NCBI GenBank assembly: GCA_009839505.1
Contig: VXPO01000051.1
Span: 1-49,581 of the forward strand
Source of the DNA: Gammaproteobacteria bacterium
Lineage (GTDB): Bacteria; Pseudomonadota; Gammaproteobacteria; Pseudomonadales; Azotimanducaceae
Length of the DNA: 49,581 bases
Direction: 5' to 3'
Within the stretch, counting starts at the first letter, position 1. Each line of letters opens with the position of its first letter. Below, in pieces: positions 26,799-34,661 of the stretch. A program made the translations under genes and the position numbers. Under the pieces are notes generated by a model. The model had not been told where the DNA came from. It saw only the letters and a list, made by a program, of their open reading frames with translations, and did not search any database.

Positions 26799-26827
26799 AT
26801 AATTGCCCACAATGTTCAGTTTGTAAA
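26799..26827 (-). promoter_or_regulatory. Promoter of RES toxin-antitoxin operon
   Basis: On the minus strand, -35 TTTACA (26827-26822), 17-bp spacer, -10 AATTAT (26804-26799), about 35 bases before the antitoxin ATG. The sequence is conserved in the broken copy at 11536-11564, supporting function. Confidence 0.7.
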
Positions 26828-26935
26828 GTCAACCTGACTACCTCTCCACAGGCGAGAGGCGATTCCTCCGGACCGGGCTGCCGTACTGTGTGCACCGCGA
26901 CACGGTCCTTCCAACGACTTGGAAGGCCGGTTCAG

Positions 26936-27307
26936 CTACTCGGGCGGCTGTCCCCATGTGTACAACCGCCGCCCGTCCCTCGTTTCCAGATGATCGAAGC
27001 GGGCGTCGGTACTGTGTCGATATTCTTCGTCTAAATGCGTCAGCACGTACTCGACTGTCTTCTCGTTCACGATGCTGAACTCGACGTTTCCCACACGGGC
27101 TCTCACCTCTACGCTCCAGCGCGGCGACAATACTCCCGGTCCTGCAATAGGTCCGTCCGGCAGGCGCGGCCGAGGGTACAGATTGGGCACGTTGTGAAAC
27201 ACGCCGTCATACCCGGATCCCAACAGAGCCTCGTCGATCTCTTCCTTTGTGAGCGTCTGTACTCCGTTGTGGAACTTCACGCTCAGGATCTCGACCCTAC
27301 AGTACAT
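26936..27307 (-). CDS. Hypothetical protein, last gene of Abi_C operon
   Basis: A 123-residue protein I do not recognise. It reads as a compact alpha/beta protein: MYCRVEILSVKFHNGVQ, a charged helix TLTKEEIDEALLGSG, and a C-terminal segment FSIVNEKTVEYVLTHLDEEYRHSTDARFDHLETRDGRRLYTW. No signal peptide or membrane helix. Its ATG lies within the last codons of the preceding gene (11-nt overlap), so it is made together with that protein and the two probably form a complex. It is the third gene of the 28977-26936 operon on segment 2; a role in defence is inferred only from that context. Confidence 0.75.
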   Translation of the reverse strand: MYCRVEILSVKFHNGVQTLTKEEIDEALLGSGYDGVFHNVPNLYPRPRLPDGPIAGPGVLSPRWSVEVRARVGNVEFSIVNEKTVEYVLTHLDEEYRHSTDARFDHLETRDGRRLYTWGQPPE

Positions 27308-28097
27308 TCAGCTGCCGCATTGCTTCCCGCGAGAGCTCGTCGAAGAACGATTCTTCCACCCTTCTTTCGTGCAATAGATCCTTTCTCGGAATCAGATCCG
27401 ATATCTCGGCGAGATTTCCCAAGTCGAGTTCGATGAAGGGACGGTTTTCCTCCGCATACCAGAGTACGGTCCGGAACTCCTTCTGTTCCTTGTACCCAAT
27501 GTCCTTGTCGAAGAAAGGACTCACCGAAACCGAGGCACGGCCATACACGACGACGGACCTCGTGTATCTCACTGGCGCACTTGCTGCCTGCAACCCGTTT
27601 CGCTGAGCTGCGCTGTGCAAGCGCCCGAAGAACTCTGCGATGTCGGTGATCACCAAGGCGGTGTCGCCGAAGTCCTTATACAGCTGCCTCGTCAGATCCA
27701 GCGTGAAGCTGGAGAGATAGTACGGCCTGTCAGTCTCGACCAAGATCGTCGTGTCGCCTCCTTCTTCGACTACCCGACTTCGCAAATCGTCGCCTTCATT
27801 GAGAATCTCGCCGTTACCACCGCTTCCGAGGATCCTGATCCGCTTCTCGTGCTCGTTGTCCCGCTGCGCCGTGGTCGGAAGACTCGCGGCACCTCCAGAA
27901 GCGTTCAGCCGATACACTCCCGTGTCCCTTGTCTTCCTCGCCACGCATTCCGGGAGGAACCTGTAGAGGCACCCCCGCGTGTACCAGTCGTACAACGACC
28001 GTTGAAAATCCCTGCCACGGCTTATCGTCGCTATCCTTCTCGTATCGTTTGAGCTGAACACGTTACCGGAAGAAGGACATCCCGGGTTTTCACGCAT
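27297..28097 (-). CDS. Hypothetical protein, middle gene of Abi_C operon
   Basis: A 266-residue protein of unknown function. ATG 28097 (MRENPGCPSS) is taken; the frame is open to 28172 but that extension is Arg-rich and unlikely. Features: RGRDFQRSLYDWYTRGCLYRFLPECVARK near the N-terminus, FTLDLTRQLYKDFGDTALVITDIAEFFGRLHSA in the middle, then VVVYGR, PFFDKDIGYKEQKEFRTVLWY and a C-terminal LSREAMRQLNVL. The Y-x-x-Q-x-EFR motif recurs in assorted phage- and defence-associated hypothetical proteins, but I cannot name a family. It follows the Abi_C gene by 106 bp and overlaps the next gene by 11 nt. No transmembrane segments. Confidence 0.75.
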   Translation of the reverse strand: MRENPGCPSSGNVFSSNDTRRIATISRGRDFQRSLYDWYTRGCLYRFLPECVARKTRDTGVYRLNASGGAASLPTTAQRDNEHEKRIRILGSGGNGEILNEGDDLRSRVVEEGGDTTILVETDRPYYLSSFTLDLTRQLYKDFGDTALVITDIAEFFGRLHSAAQRNGLQAASAPVRYTRSVVVYGRASVSVSPFFDKDIGYKEQKEFRTVLWYAEENRPFIELDLGNLAEISDLIPRKDLLHERRVEESFFDELSREAMRQLNVL

Positions 28098-28203
28098 GCT
28101 GCCCTCTCTCGATCGTTCGTACGTGTCGAGCGGCCACCGTTCGCGGTGCCCACGGCTCAAGCTTGCGCCCAAACGGTCGTCGTTCGTCGGCCTTTCCCGT
28201 CGG

Positions 28204-28977
28204 TCAGGTCCTTTCCCTATCTACAAGCGTCTCTATGAGAAACAACGCGATCGCGCCGGCCGTGTTCACCGCGAGACTCGCATGCCGCGGCGATGGCTTA
28301 ACCGGACGCCGTCCGCCTCGGCCATGCGCATCAGACAGACGATTACGTAACGTCCCGAGCCCGTTCACGACCGACATCGTCCCGCCGAGAATCGCCCGAA
28401 TTGGTTCTTCGGTGTGCTGGTCCGGCGCCAAGTTCAGCGCCTTCGCGGCTGCCCGGTAGAGCTTTGGTAGTTCCGCCTTGTCGTCGTACTCCTCGTCGCA
28501 CTCCTCCAGGACGTGCTTGATCACCGTCTCCAGCAGGGTTCTCGCCGACGTGATGGCGCCTTCCGGATCGCGGACGCGCCGGTCGAGGGCTTTCCTCCAC
28601 GCCGAACGGACGCTGTCCGGGTCGACGGACCCAAACGCGTCCGAAGCGACCTGGTCGATCGGCGCCGCGTGAGAATTGTCGAGGTGATCCAATAACGGCG
28701 TGAACGCCTCGTGGATGATCTTGCGGCGTTCCGCCCAAGTCGGTGCGGCTTCCTTGATGTACCCCCAGAAACTCGAGAGGTTTCTGTGCGTGCGAACGAA
28801 CCTCGGCAGGCGCATTCTGAGATCGGGATCTTCCATGAACCCGCGGCGAAGCTCGGTGTAGGCGGGATGGTTATCTTGGCTTATCGTCGCGCGCTCGACG
28901 AGGAGGTTGGCCATCATCTCCGCCCGTTCCACCGCCGATGACGGGAGGTCGTCGTCAAACATCGCTGCATTCTCCAC
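28204..28977 (-). CDS. Abortive-infection C-terminal (Abi_C) domain protein
   Basis: A 257-residue cytoplasmic protein. The C-terminal third matches the Abi_C domain layout: GTLRNRLSDAHGRG followed by RHASLAVNTAGAIALFLIETLVDRE, the typical LGTLRNKxGDAHG...RHAxLAVNxAGAxAxFLxETW pattern. Upstream are the helices ITSARTLLETVIKHVLEECDEEYDDKAELPKLYRAAAKALNLAP. The N-terminal half is helical and unassigned. Abi_C proteins are linked to abortive phage infection. ATG 28977 is used, with ATG 28962 as alternative. It is first of a three-gene operon on the small segment between att cores 1 and 2, next to a toxin-antitoxin module, a setting typical of defence cargo. Confidence 0.85.
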   Translation of the reverse strand: MENAAMFDDDLPSSAVERAEMMANLLVERATISQDNHPAYTELRRGFMEDPDLRMRLPRFVRTHRNLSSFWGYIKEAAPTWAERRKIIHEAFTPLLDHLDNSHAAPIDQVASDAFGSVDPDSVRSAWRKALDRRVRDPEGAITSARTLLETVIKHVLEECDEEYDDKAELPKLYRAAAKALNLAPDQHTEEPIRAILGGTMSVVNGLGTLRNRLSDAHGRGGRRPVKPSPRHASLAVNTAGAIALFLIETLVDRERT

Positions 28978-29319
28978 ATTTCACGCGCGTAGTGCCGTGC
29001 TACGAGTCCGAGGATCCTCTCGTGCAGGGACCCCACCACGTCCATCGCGGCCCTTTTGTGCGCAGTAGTCGTCGCCCAGCAACGCCCGATCATAGGCAGT
29101 GTGGTCCGCACAGCGCCTAGTCACTGCCGATCAAGCAACGACCGGTGATCCTCTGGACATCACAATCTGCCACCGCCGCGTGTCAGTGAGGCTACGCACA
29201 TCTCTTCTCTGCGTGATCACAATCAGATCGCGGGAAGCTCGTCACTCCGGTCGCTCACGCCACCTCGAAGGGCAACTTACCCATTGTCGCACGAGGTTGC
29301 GTCAAGTCCTACGGATCGT
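28978..29319. other. Non-coding region between Abi_C gene and right end of segment 2
   Basis: About 340 bp without a credible gene. It must contain the minus-strand promoter of the Abi_C operon, but I see no strong hexamer pair. Confidence 0.45.
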
Positions 29320-29320
29320 G

Positions 29321-29337
29321 GTGGGTCAAGTGTGGGG
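29321..29337 (+). repeat. Paired GTGGG arm-like site, right end of segment 2
   Basis: GTGGGTCAAGTGTGGGG, 60 bp before att core 2. Same 11-bp periodicity as the other three copies. The 60-bp interval is strongly AT-rich (A- and T-runs at 29346-29380), as is usual between integrase arm and core sites. Confidence 0.75.
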
Positions 29338-29397
29338 TTTTCGCCTTTTCAATAAAATTAAACCTAACAAAAACAATACTATACGATGACACCATGC

Positions 29398-29414
29398 TCC
29401 TACCTCTTCCGCCA
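29398..29414 (+). repeat. att core copy 2
   Basis: TCCTACCTCTTCCGCCA, exact copy of the selC 3' end. The sequence after it (CTTTTTGCTC) differs from that following cores 0, 1 and 3. Confidence 0.88.
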
Positions 29415-29452
29415 CTTTTTGCTCTAATCAATTGTTTTACATCAAAGTTTTT

Positions 29453-29472
29453 GAACAAATGCGCCTTTGTTC
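29453..29472. repeat. Inverted repeat at left end of segment 3
   Basis: GAACAAA-TGCGCC-TTTGTTC, a perfect 7-bp inverted repeat 39 bp inside att core 2. No T-run follows on either strand, so it is more likely a protein-binding site than a terminator. Confidence 0.4.
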
Positions 29473-29582
29473 CCCCTAACGTTGCCGCACCCGAATCCCG
29501 TGCCTGATCGATGCTCCGGGGCGCGCCGCCCGCCGGGCGATGGCCGAGTGCATCGATGCGACTTCCCTTGTTTCACTGATTC

Positions 29583-29606
29583 TGGTATTTTCACCGAATG
29601 GTGAAA
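29583..29606 (+). promoter_or_regulatory. Extended -10 and palindromic operator over the AbiEi start codon
   Basis: TGGTATTTT (29583-29591) is a TGn-extended -10. Transcription would then start at about 29598, the A of the ATG, giving a leaderless message. The palindrome TTTCACC-GAAT-GGTGAAA (29589-29606) covers the -10 and the start codon. Studied AbiEi proteins repress their own operon through inverted repeats, so this is a good candidate autoregulatory operator. Confidence 0.6.
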
Positions 29607-30704
29607 CCCTTTGAATTGCAGAAAGAGCTGGAGGCGAGGGCCCTGGATGCCGTCCGCGATCTTTTGCGTTGTCTCCCTGCCACCGAGGTCACTCCGCTCG
29701 CCGAACTTCGTCGGACCGGCCGCGAATCCCAACCAGACGGATTGATTCGCATGCACTACGGCGGGGCCGTCCGGCTGCTCGTCATCGAGGTGAAGGCGCA
29801 CGGTGCCCCCCGTTTCGTGCGCTCGGCCGTGTACGAACTGGAGAGCTACGTGACACGCATCAGCCAGTCCCCGGCGCACGCTGCCGAGCGGGTCGTACCG
29901 ATGCTCGTCTGTCCCTACCTATCCCCCGAATCGCGCGCCATCTGCCGCGATCACGATGTCGCTTACCTCGACCTCGAAGGCAACGCCCGCCTGGTCTTCG
30001 ACGGCGTCTACATCGAGCGGAGCGTCCCCACCAAGCCGAAGTCCGAAACCCGCACCCTCCGGTCGGTCTTCACCCCGAAGGCGTCCGCCATCCTCCGCGC
30101 CCTGCTGCGGGAGCCGGACCGGCCCTGGCTCGTCACCGACCTCGCCGCGAGCGCCAACGCAAGCCTCGGCCATGTCAGCAACGTCTGCAAGGCCCTTCTC
30201 GAACGGGAGTGGGTCGACCGGCGCCACGATGGCGTCGTCCTCATCCAACCCGACGCCCTCATTCGAACCTGGCGCGAAAACTACCGCCGGCCCCGGGGCG
30301 ACCGGTTCGACGCCTACACGCATCTCCACGGCCGGCAGTTCGACGACCTGATCCGCAGCGGCCTCAATGCTCGACCCGGCTTGCCGCGCGCCGTCTACGC
30401 GCTGGCATCGGCCGCCCAGTGGATCGCCCCCTTCAGCCGTGACGCAACCCGGTCCTTCTACACCGACGCAGCCGGCGCCCGGGTCCTACGGGAGACGTTG
30501 GAACTCAGACCCGGCGGCAGTGGCCCCAACGTCGTCCTCCACACCATTGCCGACGAGAGCATCTTCGACGACGCGATCGAGCCCCTGCCGGACCTGTTCT
30601 GCACCAGCCCGATCGTGACGTACCTGGATCTGTGGTGCGGCAACGACCGCGAGCGCGAAGCCGCCGACCACCTCGCCAGGGAGACGCTGCCGTGGATCGC
30701 GTAG
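29598..30704 (+). CDS. AbiEi-like antitoxin/regulator with PD-(D/E)XK-like N-terminal domain
   Basis: A 368-residue protein resembling long AbiEi-family antitoxins (COG4861 type). The N-terminal 130 residues contain a nuclease-like signature: QPDGLIRMHYGG (Asp47), LLVIEVKAHGAP (Glu64, Lys66), then a helix RFVRSAVYELESYVTR, and SRAICRDHDVAYLDLEGNARL. The centre has a winged helix (SAILRALLREPDRPWLVTDLAASANASLGHVSNVCKALLEREWVDRR, about residues 155-205). The C-terminal half (FDAYTHLHGRQFDDLIR to LDLWCGNDREREAADHL) matches the AbiEi C-terminal domain layout. The stop overlaps the GTG of the next gene by 13 nt. The expected role is repressor and antitoxin to the nucleotidyltransferase. The intact D-x16-E-V-K pattern raises the question of nuclease activity. 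Confidence 0.82.
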   Translation: MVKPFELQKELEARALDAVRDLLRCLPATEVTPLAELRRTGRESQPDGLIRMHYGGAVRLLVIEVKAHGAPRFVRSAVYELESYVTRISQSPAHAAERVVPMLVCPYLSPESRAICRDHDVAYLDLEGNARLVFDGVYIERSVPTKPKSETRTLRSVFTPKASAILRALLREPDRPWLVTDLAASANASLGHVSNVCKALLEREWVDRRHDGVVLIQPDALIRTWRENYRRPRGDRFDAYTHLHGRQFDDLIRSGLNARPGLPRAVYALASAAQWIAPFSRDATRSFYTDAAGARVLRETLELRPGGSGPNVVLHTIADESIFDDAIEPLPDLFCTSPIVTYLDLWCGNDREREAADHLARETLPWIA

Positions 30705-31549
30705 AACCCCAGTCCGCGAACGACTACGACGACCGGACCACCGCGGCGGTCAAGAGCGTCCTGGTCGAGATCGGCCAGATCCTCGGCAGCTTTGAGGGCA
30801 AGTTCGCCGTCATCGGCGGCGCCGTGCCGTGGCTCCTGCTGAGCCAGGCGGAAACGCCGCACGTCGGCACGGCCGATGTCGACCTCGCCCTCCATGCCGA
30901 AGCGCTGGGCGACGGCGAGTACGCGCGCCTCGTCGAGCTGCTCCAGCGTCAGGGCTACCGGCAGGCGCGCGACCTCCGCCGTTTCCAGCTCGCCCGTACG
31001 GTCCCCTCGCGCGACGGCGGACCGCCCATCGACGTCATCGTCGACTTCTTGATGCCCAGGGACGCGGTCATCGCGAAGAACGACCCACCCCTGGTCAGCA
31101 ACTTCGCGGTCCAGCGCGCCGACGGAGCCGAGCTCGCGTTGAACTTCTACCAAATGGTCGCCATCGACGGGGGCATGCCGCACGGCGGCCGCAACCTGGT
31201 CTCCATTGCCGTCGCCAGCATCCCCGCTCTACTCGCCATGAAGGGCTACGCGATCGCGCAACGCCAGAAGCCCAAGGACGCCTACGACATCTACTACTGC
31301 GTGCTCAACTACCCCGGTGGCGTCGACGACCTCGTCGCGGACACCCTGCCGCTTCTCGAGGTCGACGTCGCCAGAACGGGTTACCGCAATATCGCCAGCA
31401 AGTTCCGCACCGTCGACGACTACGGCCCCGTCTGCGTTCGGCGGTTCGTGGACGGCTCGCCCCTCCTCGCCGGGCGGACGCCTGCTCAGTGGCAGCAGGA
31501 CGCTTTCGGCCAAGTCGACGCCTGGCTCGTCCGACTCGGGTTGAGGTGA
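30692..31549 (+). CDS. AbiEii-type nucleotidyltransferase toxin
   Basis: A 285-residue nucleotidyltransferase-like protein. The catalytic region is recognisable: FAVIGGAVPWLLL followed by GTADVDLAL (the T-x-D-V-D metal-binding motif), IDVIVDFL with a further acidic residue, and a C-terminal helical part with LLAMKGYAIAQRQKPKDAYDIYYCV, the KxxDxxDI signature of AbiEii/AbiGii proteins. The GTG at 30692 is chosen because the protein family begins just before VLVEIGQIL; the open frame extends upstream inside the previous gene. It overlaps that gene by 13 nt, as in type IV AbiE pairs. Studied relatives (MenT, AbiEii) transfer nucleotides to tRNA or bind GTP and cause growth arrest. Confidence 0.85.
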   Translation: MDRVEPQSANDYDDRTTAAVKSVLVEIGQILGSFEGKFAVIGGAVPWLLLSQAETPHVGTADVDLALHAEALGDGEYARLVELLQRQGYRQARDLRRFQLARTVPSRDGGPPIDVIVDFLMPRDAVIAKNDPPLVSNFAVQRADGAELALNFYQMVAIDGGMPHGGRNLVSIAVASIPALLAMKGYAIAQRQKPKDAYDIYYCVLNYPGGVDDLVADTLPLLEVDVARTGYRNIASKFRTVDDYGPVCVRRFVDGSPLLAGRTPAQWQQDAFGQVDAWLVRLGLR

Positions 31550-31552
31550 CGC

Positions 31553-32449
31553 ATGCCCACCGCCTCTCGGAGACACATCCGCACCACCGACATGCTGGTC
31601 ATCGACAACGTGTTCGGTATGGGCGACGGCTACGTCCTGAACTTCTCCAACCGCACGTTCTCGGAGTTCTTCGCCGACGAACTCGGCGTCGACATCGACC
31701 AGCCCCGCTGGTCCGTGGACGGCAGCAGCAAGGCGAAGCGCCTGCGCACCTACCTGCGTCAGGCGGATCGCGAAACCGCGTTGCGAACGCTGCAGGCGTT
31801 GTGGGACTACTGCGAAGCAAGCAGCCTGGTCGTCGACCACTCGCCGATCGGCGAAGAGGGCCGTAACGCATTCTTCCGAATCATCGAGCGCCTCGGCGGC
31901 ACGCCGCCGCCGTCTACGACTGCCGATACCAACCCCGCCCTTCAGCGGCCCGACCCGGACGTTGGCAACGAGCTCGCGGCGCGTCTGATCACCATCTCCC
32001 GCATGGATCCACAACCTCGAGGCTACGCGTTCGAAAAGTTCCTCAAGGACGTCTTCGACGCCTTCGGTCTGGCAGCGCGGGCTTCGTTCCGGCTGCGAGG
32101 CGAGCAGATCGACGGCAGCCTCTCGGTCGGTCAGGACACCTACCTGCTCGAAGCCAAGTGGACGAACACCCAGGTCGACGGGGCCACGCTCCGTTCATTC
32201 AACGCCAAGGTCGAAGACAAGGCGAGGTGGTCGCGCGGCCTCATGGTCAGTCAGAGCGGTTTCACGACCGAGGGCCTCCACGCGCTGGGCCGAGGCAAGA
32301 GCGTCGTCTGCATGGACGGGCTCGATCTCCACGACACTTTGACGCGACGACTCGACCTGTCCTCGGTCATCGCCGCCAAAGCCCGGCGGGCGGCAGAAAC
32401 GGGAATGGCGTTCGTGCCCGTAAGGGAGCTGGATCCCCACCGAACGTGA
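31553..32449 (+). CDS. PD-(D/E)XK restriction-endonuclease-like protein
   Basis: A 298-residue protein with a clear endonuclease core in its C-terminal half: RGYAFEKFLKDVFDAFGL (Glu161 on the first helix), GEQIDGSLSVGQDTYLLEAKW (Asp187, Glu200, Lys202), and SRGLMVSQSGFTTEGLHALGRGKSVVCMDGLDL. This is the Mrr/type IV-like arrangement E-D-ExK. The N-terminal 130 residues (VLNFSNRTFSEFFADELGVDI, RLRTYLRQADRETALRTLQALWDYCE) are helical. This part looks like the small domain found before REases in defence loci. GAGGTGA lies just before ATG 31553, and the spacing of 3 bp to the previous stop indicates one operon. No methyltransferase is nearby, so it is not an ordinary restriction-modification enzyme. 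Confidence 0.86.
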   Translation: MPTASRRHIRTTDMLVIDNVFGMGDGYVLNFSNRTFSEFFADELGVDIDQPRWSVDGSSKAKRLRTYLRQADRETALRTLQALWDYCEASSLVVDHSPIGEEGRNAFFRIIERLGGTPPPSTTADTNPALQRPDPDVGNELAARLITISRMDPQPRGYAFEKFLKDVFDAFGLAARASFRLRGEQIDGSLSVGQDTYLLEAKWTNTQVDGATLRSFNAKVEDKARWSRGLMVSQSGFTTEGLHALGRGKSVVCMDGLDLHDTLTRRLDLSSVIAAKARRAAETGMAFVPVRELDPHRT

Positions 32450-32793
32450 ACGCTCCGGAGGGCCTCCCTCGCTCGTCATCGCATCGGCAGCCGCCGGCTC
32501 TCCAACCGGACGACACAACCCGACCAGCCCAACACGGCCGACGCCAACTCAACCGCGTCTGGATCCGCGTTGAACCCCACGCGCTCCATGGCCCAGCATC
32601 GTCGTCTCCAGCAACCCCGCCCCGCCGGCTCCTCTGCCGCGCCATCCCAGTCGTCTCGGCGAGCGACCCCGCCCGCGCTTCGTCCGCTCGCCACAGACCG
32701 ATTGCCACCCCAGGCTCTCCCGCCGTTTTGCCTTCCTTCACCGCGGCTCGTACGCTTGCCCGCTTGCGTAGCAGGCTTGCAGGGACCTGAACC
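32450..32793. other. Non-coding gap in segment 3
   Basis: 344 bp between the endonuclease and the TIGR04141 gene. No gene or clear promoter is seen. The length suggests the last gene may have its own promoter. Confidence 0.45.
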
Positions 32794-34452
32794 GTGCCCG
32801 ACGAACCATCGCTGGTGAGTCTCAGTATTCATCTCATCAAACCCAGCGACGAGGAAATCACGTCCATTCTGGTGAGCCGCGCCCCGTTGGACGAACACCA
32901 CGTGCGATTCAACGACGGCGAAGGTCAGCTCTTCATCAAACGTCCGAACGCCCGCTCGCCCGACTGGGCAAGGTTCTTCTCTCCCCAGATCGACCGGGGC
33001 GCTTTCGGCCTAACCGCTGCGGTGTCGGCTGTCCTATTGCTCGAGACCGGTGATCGAGCGTTCGAGATCACCTTTGGGCCCGGCGGTCGATTCCTTATCG
33101 ACACCGCAAAGGCCGAAGAGAGGTTCGGGCTTCTGGCAGTCGTTAACTCCATTCCGGAGAATCGACTCCGGAGCATGGACAAGACCGCCTTCGACGCGCT
33201 CGCCACGCACTCTCGCGTACAGACAAGCCGTGAAGCAAGCGCCACCGAGTTTGGTTTGGACGTCGAACGCGACCTCGTAAGAGCGGTCACCGGGACCCCT
33301 GACAAGGACGACCTGGGACAAAGGCTCCAAGGTGTAGATTCACTCAGGGCAACGGTTCGAGTCGAGCTGGCCGATCTCCCCGGCCTGCTGCGAACCTATC
33401 TCGCCCGGTATCGCTCGACCAGCTACAAGAAGAGTTTCCCGTGGATCGACCACATCGCCGAGGTCAAGGACAAGGCTCTTCGCCATCGTCTTGATCAGCA
33501 ACTGCTGGAGACAATACAGGGGCGCGAGCTGGACACCTGCTGGCTCGCCGTTCCCGAGATCGTTGACTGGGACCGGATTCACAGGTTTCGTTACGGTAGG
33601 GGTCGCAGGAATCCGACACACCACGACATCGATCTGGACCGATGGCTCACCGAGTTGACCAACACGACAAAACGCTTGAGTTCCCCCGCTGATTTCGACT
33701 TGAACCTGCTCTCGAACCGGAAGGTCCTTGCGCTAGACGAGGATGGCAGGGAAATCGCTCAATGGTCAATCTACAAGTGCCTCAACGCGGAGATCGAGGG
33801 AGACGACGACAACGCATACCTCATAAGCGCCGGCAAATGGTATCGGGTCGCACGGAACTTTGTTCAAGGCGTCAACAGGGACTTCGATCAGATCCCGCGA
33901 TTCGCTCACCGCCTGCCCGAGTACTGTCACGAGAGCGAAGGAAGCTACAACGAATCCGTGGCGCGAAGTGATCCAGAAACGTTTGCATTGCTTGACAAAC
34001 AGAACATTCCGTATGGAGGCGGGCCAAGCCGGATCGAATTCTGTGACCTTTACACGAGAAACCGCGACATCATTCACGTGAAGAGATACGGTGGCTCCAA
34101 CGTTTTGAGTCATCTCTTCTCTCAAGGCACGGTCTCGGGTGAGGTCTTCTGGATGCAGGCTGACTTCAGGGAGTTGGTCAACCAGCGCCTGCCCGAATCT
34201 CACCGAACCCAAGAGCCCGCCCGACAGCCCAATGCACGTGACTATCAAGTCGTCTTCGCGGTGGTTAGCAAACAGGAGGGTGAGGGTCTCTCCCTGCCGT
34301 TCTTCTCGCGATTGAACCTAAGGGCGGCGGCACGACGGTTGCAGGGGTATGGCTATAGGGTGTCCATCGCGAAGATTCCTGTCCAGCAGAGATTCGCCGT
34401 CACCACAGTCACGGTTGAGTCGGGGGATCGAGGCCGCCAAGTTTCGCCTTGA
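32794..34452 (+). CDS. TIGR04141/DUF6119 family sporadically distributed protein
   Basis: A 552-residue protein that fits the TIGR04141 (DUF6119) family, known for patchy occurrence in mobile and defence regions with no settled function. Typical stretches are the N-terminal LSIHLIKPSDEEI, FSPQIDRGAFGLTAAVSAVLLLETGDRAFEITFGPGGRFLI, ELDTCWLAVPEIVDWDRIHRFRYG, WSIYKCLNAEIEGDDDNAYLISAGKWYRVARNFVQGVNRDFDQIP and FCDLYTRNRDIIHVKRYGGSNVLSHLFSQGTVSGEVF. The start is a GTG at 32794 behind AGGGA. No membrane segment or signal peptide. It is the last gene of segment 3, 344 bp behind the AbiEi-AbiEii-endonuclease operon and 190 bp before att core 3. Confidence 0.84.
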   Translation: MPDEPSLVSLSIHLIKPSDEEITSILVSRAPLDEHHVRFNDGEGQLFIKRPNARSPDWARFFSPQIDRGAFGLTAAVSAVLLLETGDRAFEITFGPGGRFLIDTAKAEERFGLLAVVNSIPENRLRSMDKTAFDALATHSRVQTSREASATEFGLDVERDLVRAVTGTPDKDDLGQRLQGVDSLRATVRVELADLPGLLRTYLARYRSTSYKKSFPWIDHIAEVKDKALRHRLDQQLLETIQGRELDTCWLAVPEIVDWDRIHRFRYGRGRRNPTHHDIDLDRWLTELTNTTKRLSSPADFDLNLLSNRKVLALDEDGREIAQWSIYKCLNAEIEGDDDNAYLISAGKWYRVARNFVQGVNRDFDQIPRFAHRLPEYCHESEGSYNESVARSDPETFALLDKQNIPYGGGPSRIEFCDLYTRNRDIIHVKRYGGSNVLSHLFSQGTVSGEVFWMQADFRELVNQRLPESHRTQEPARQPNARDYQVVFAVVSKQEGEGLSLPFFSRLNLRAAARRLQGYGYRVSIAKIPVQQRFAVTTVTVESGDRGRQVSP

Positions 34453-34570
34453 TTCGTGCAGGAACCGCGCGGCTGCTCTCCCCCGGCGGAACCCGTAACC
34501 GGATACCTGGACCGAGTGGACGTGGTTCGGTTGGTGTCCCACCAGGTCGCCCCGAGTCTCACGTTTAGTG

Positions 34571-34587
34571 GTGGGCTGGGTGTGGGG
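34571..34587 (+). repeat. Paired GTGGG arm-like site, right end of segment 3
   Basis: GTGGGCTGGGTGTGGGG, 57 bp before att core 3, again with 11 bp between the GTGGG words and an AT-rich stretch behind it. Confidence 0.72.
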
Positions 34588-34644
34588 CTGCCAATGAGCA
34601 TCCTAAAAAGTTCTATAAAACAATGTGTTGCGGGTTCACTACTC

Positions 34645-34661
34645 TCCTACCTCTTCCGCCA
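34645..34661 (+). repeat. att core copy 3
   Basis: TCCTACCTCTTCCGCCA, fourth exact copy of the selC 3' end and the last one found in the window. It is followed at once by a fragment of the antitoxin gene. Confidence 0.88.
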
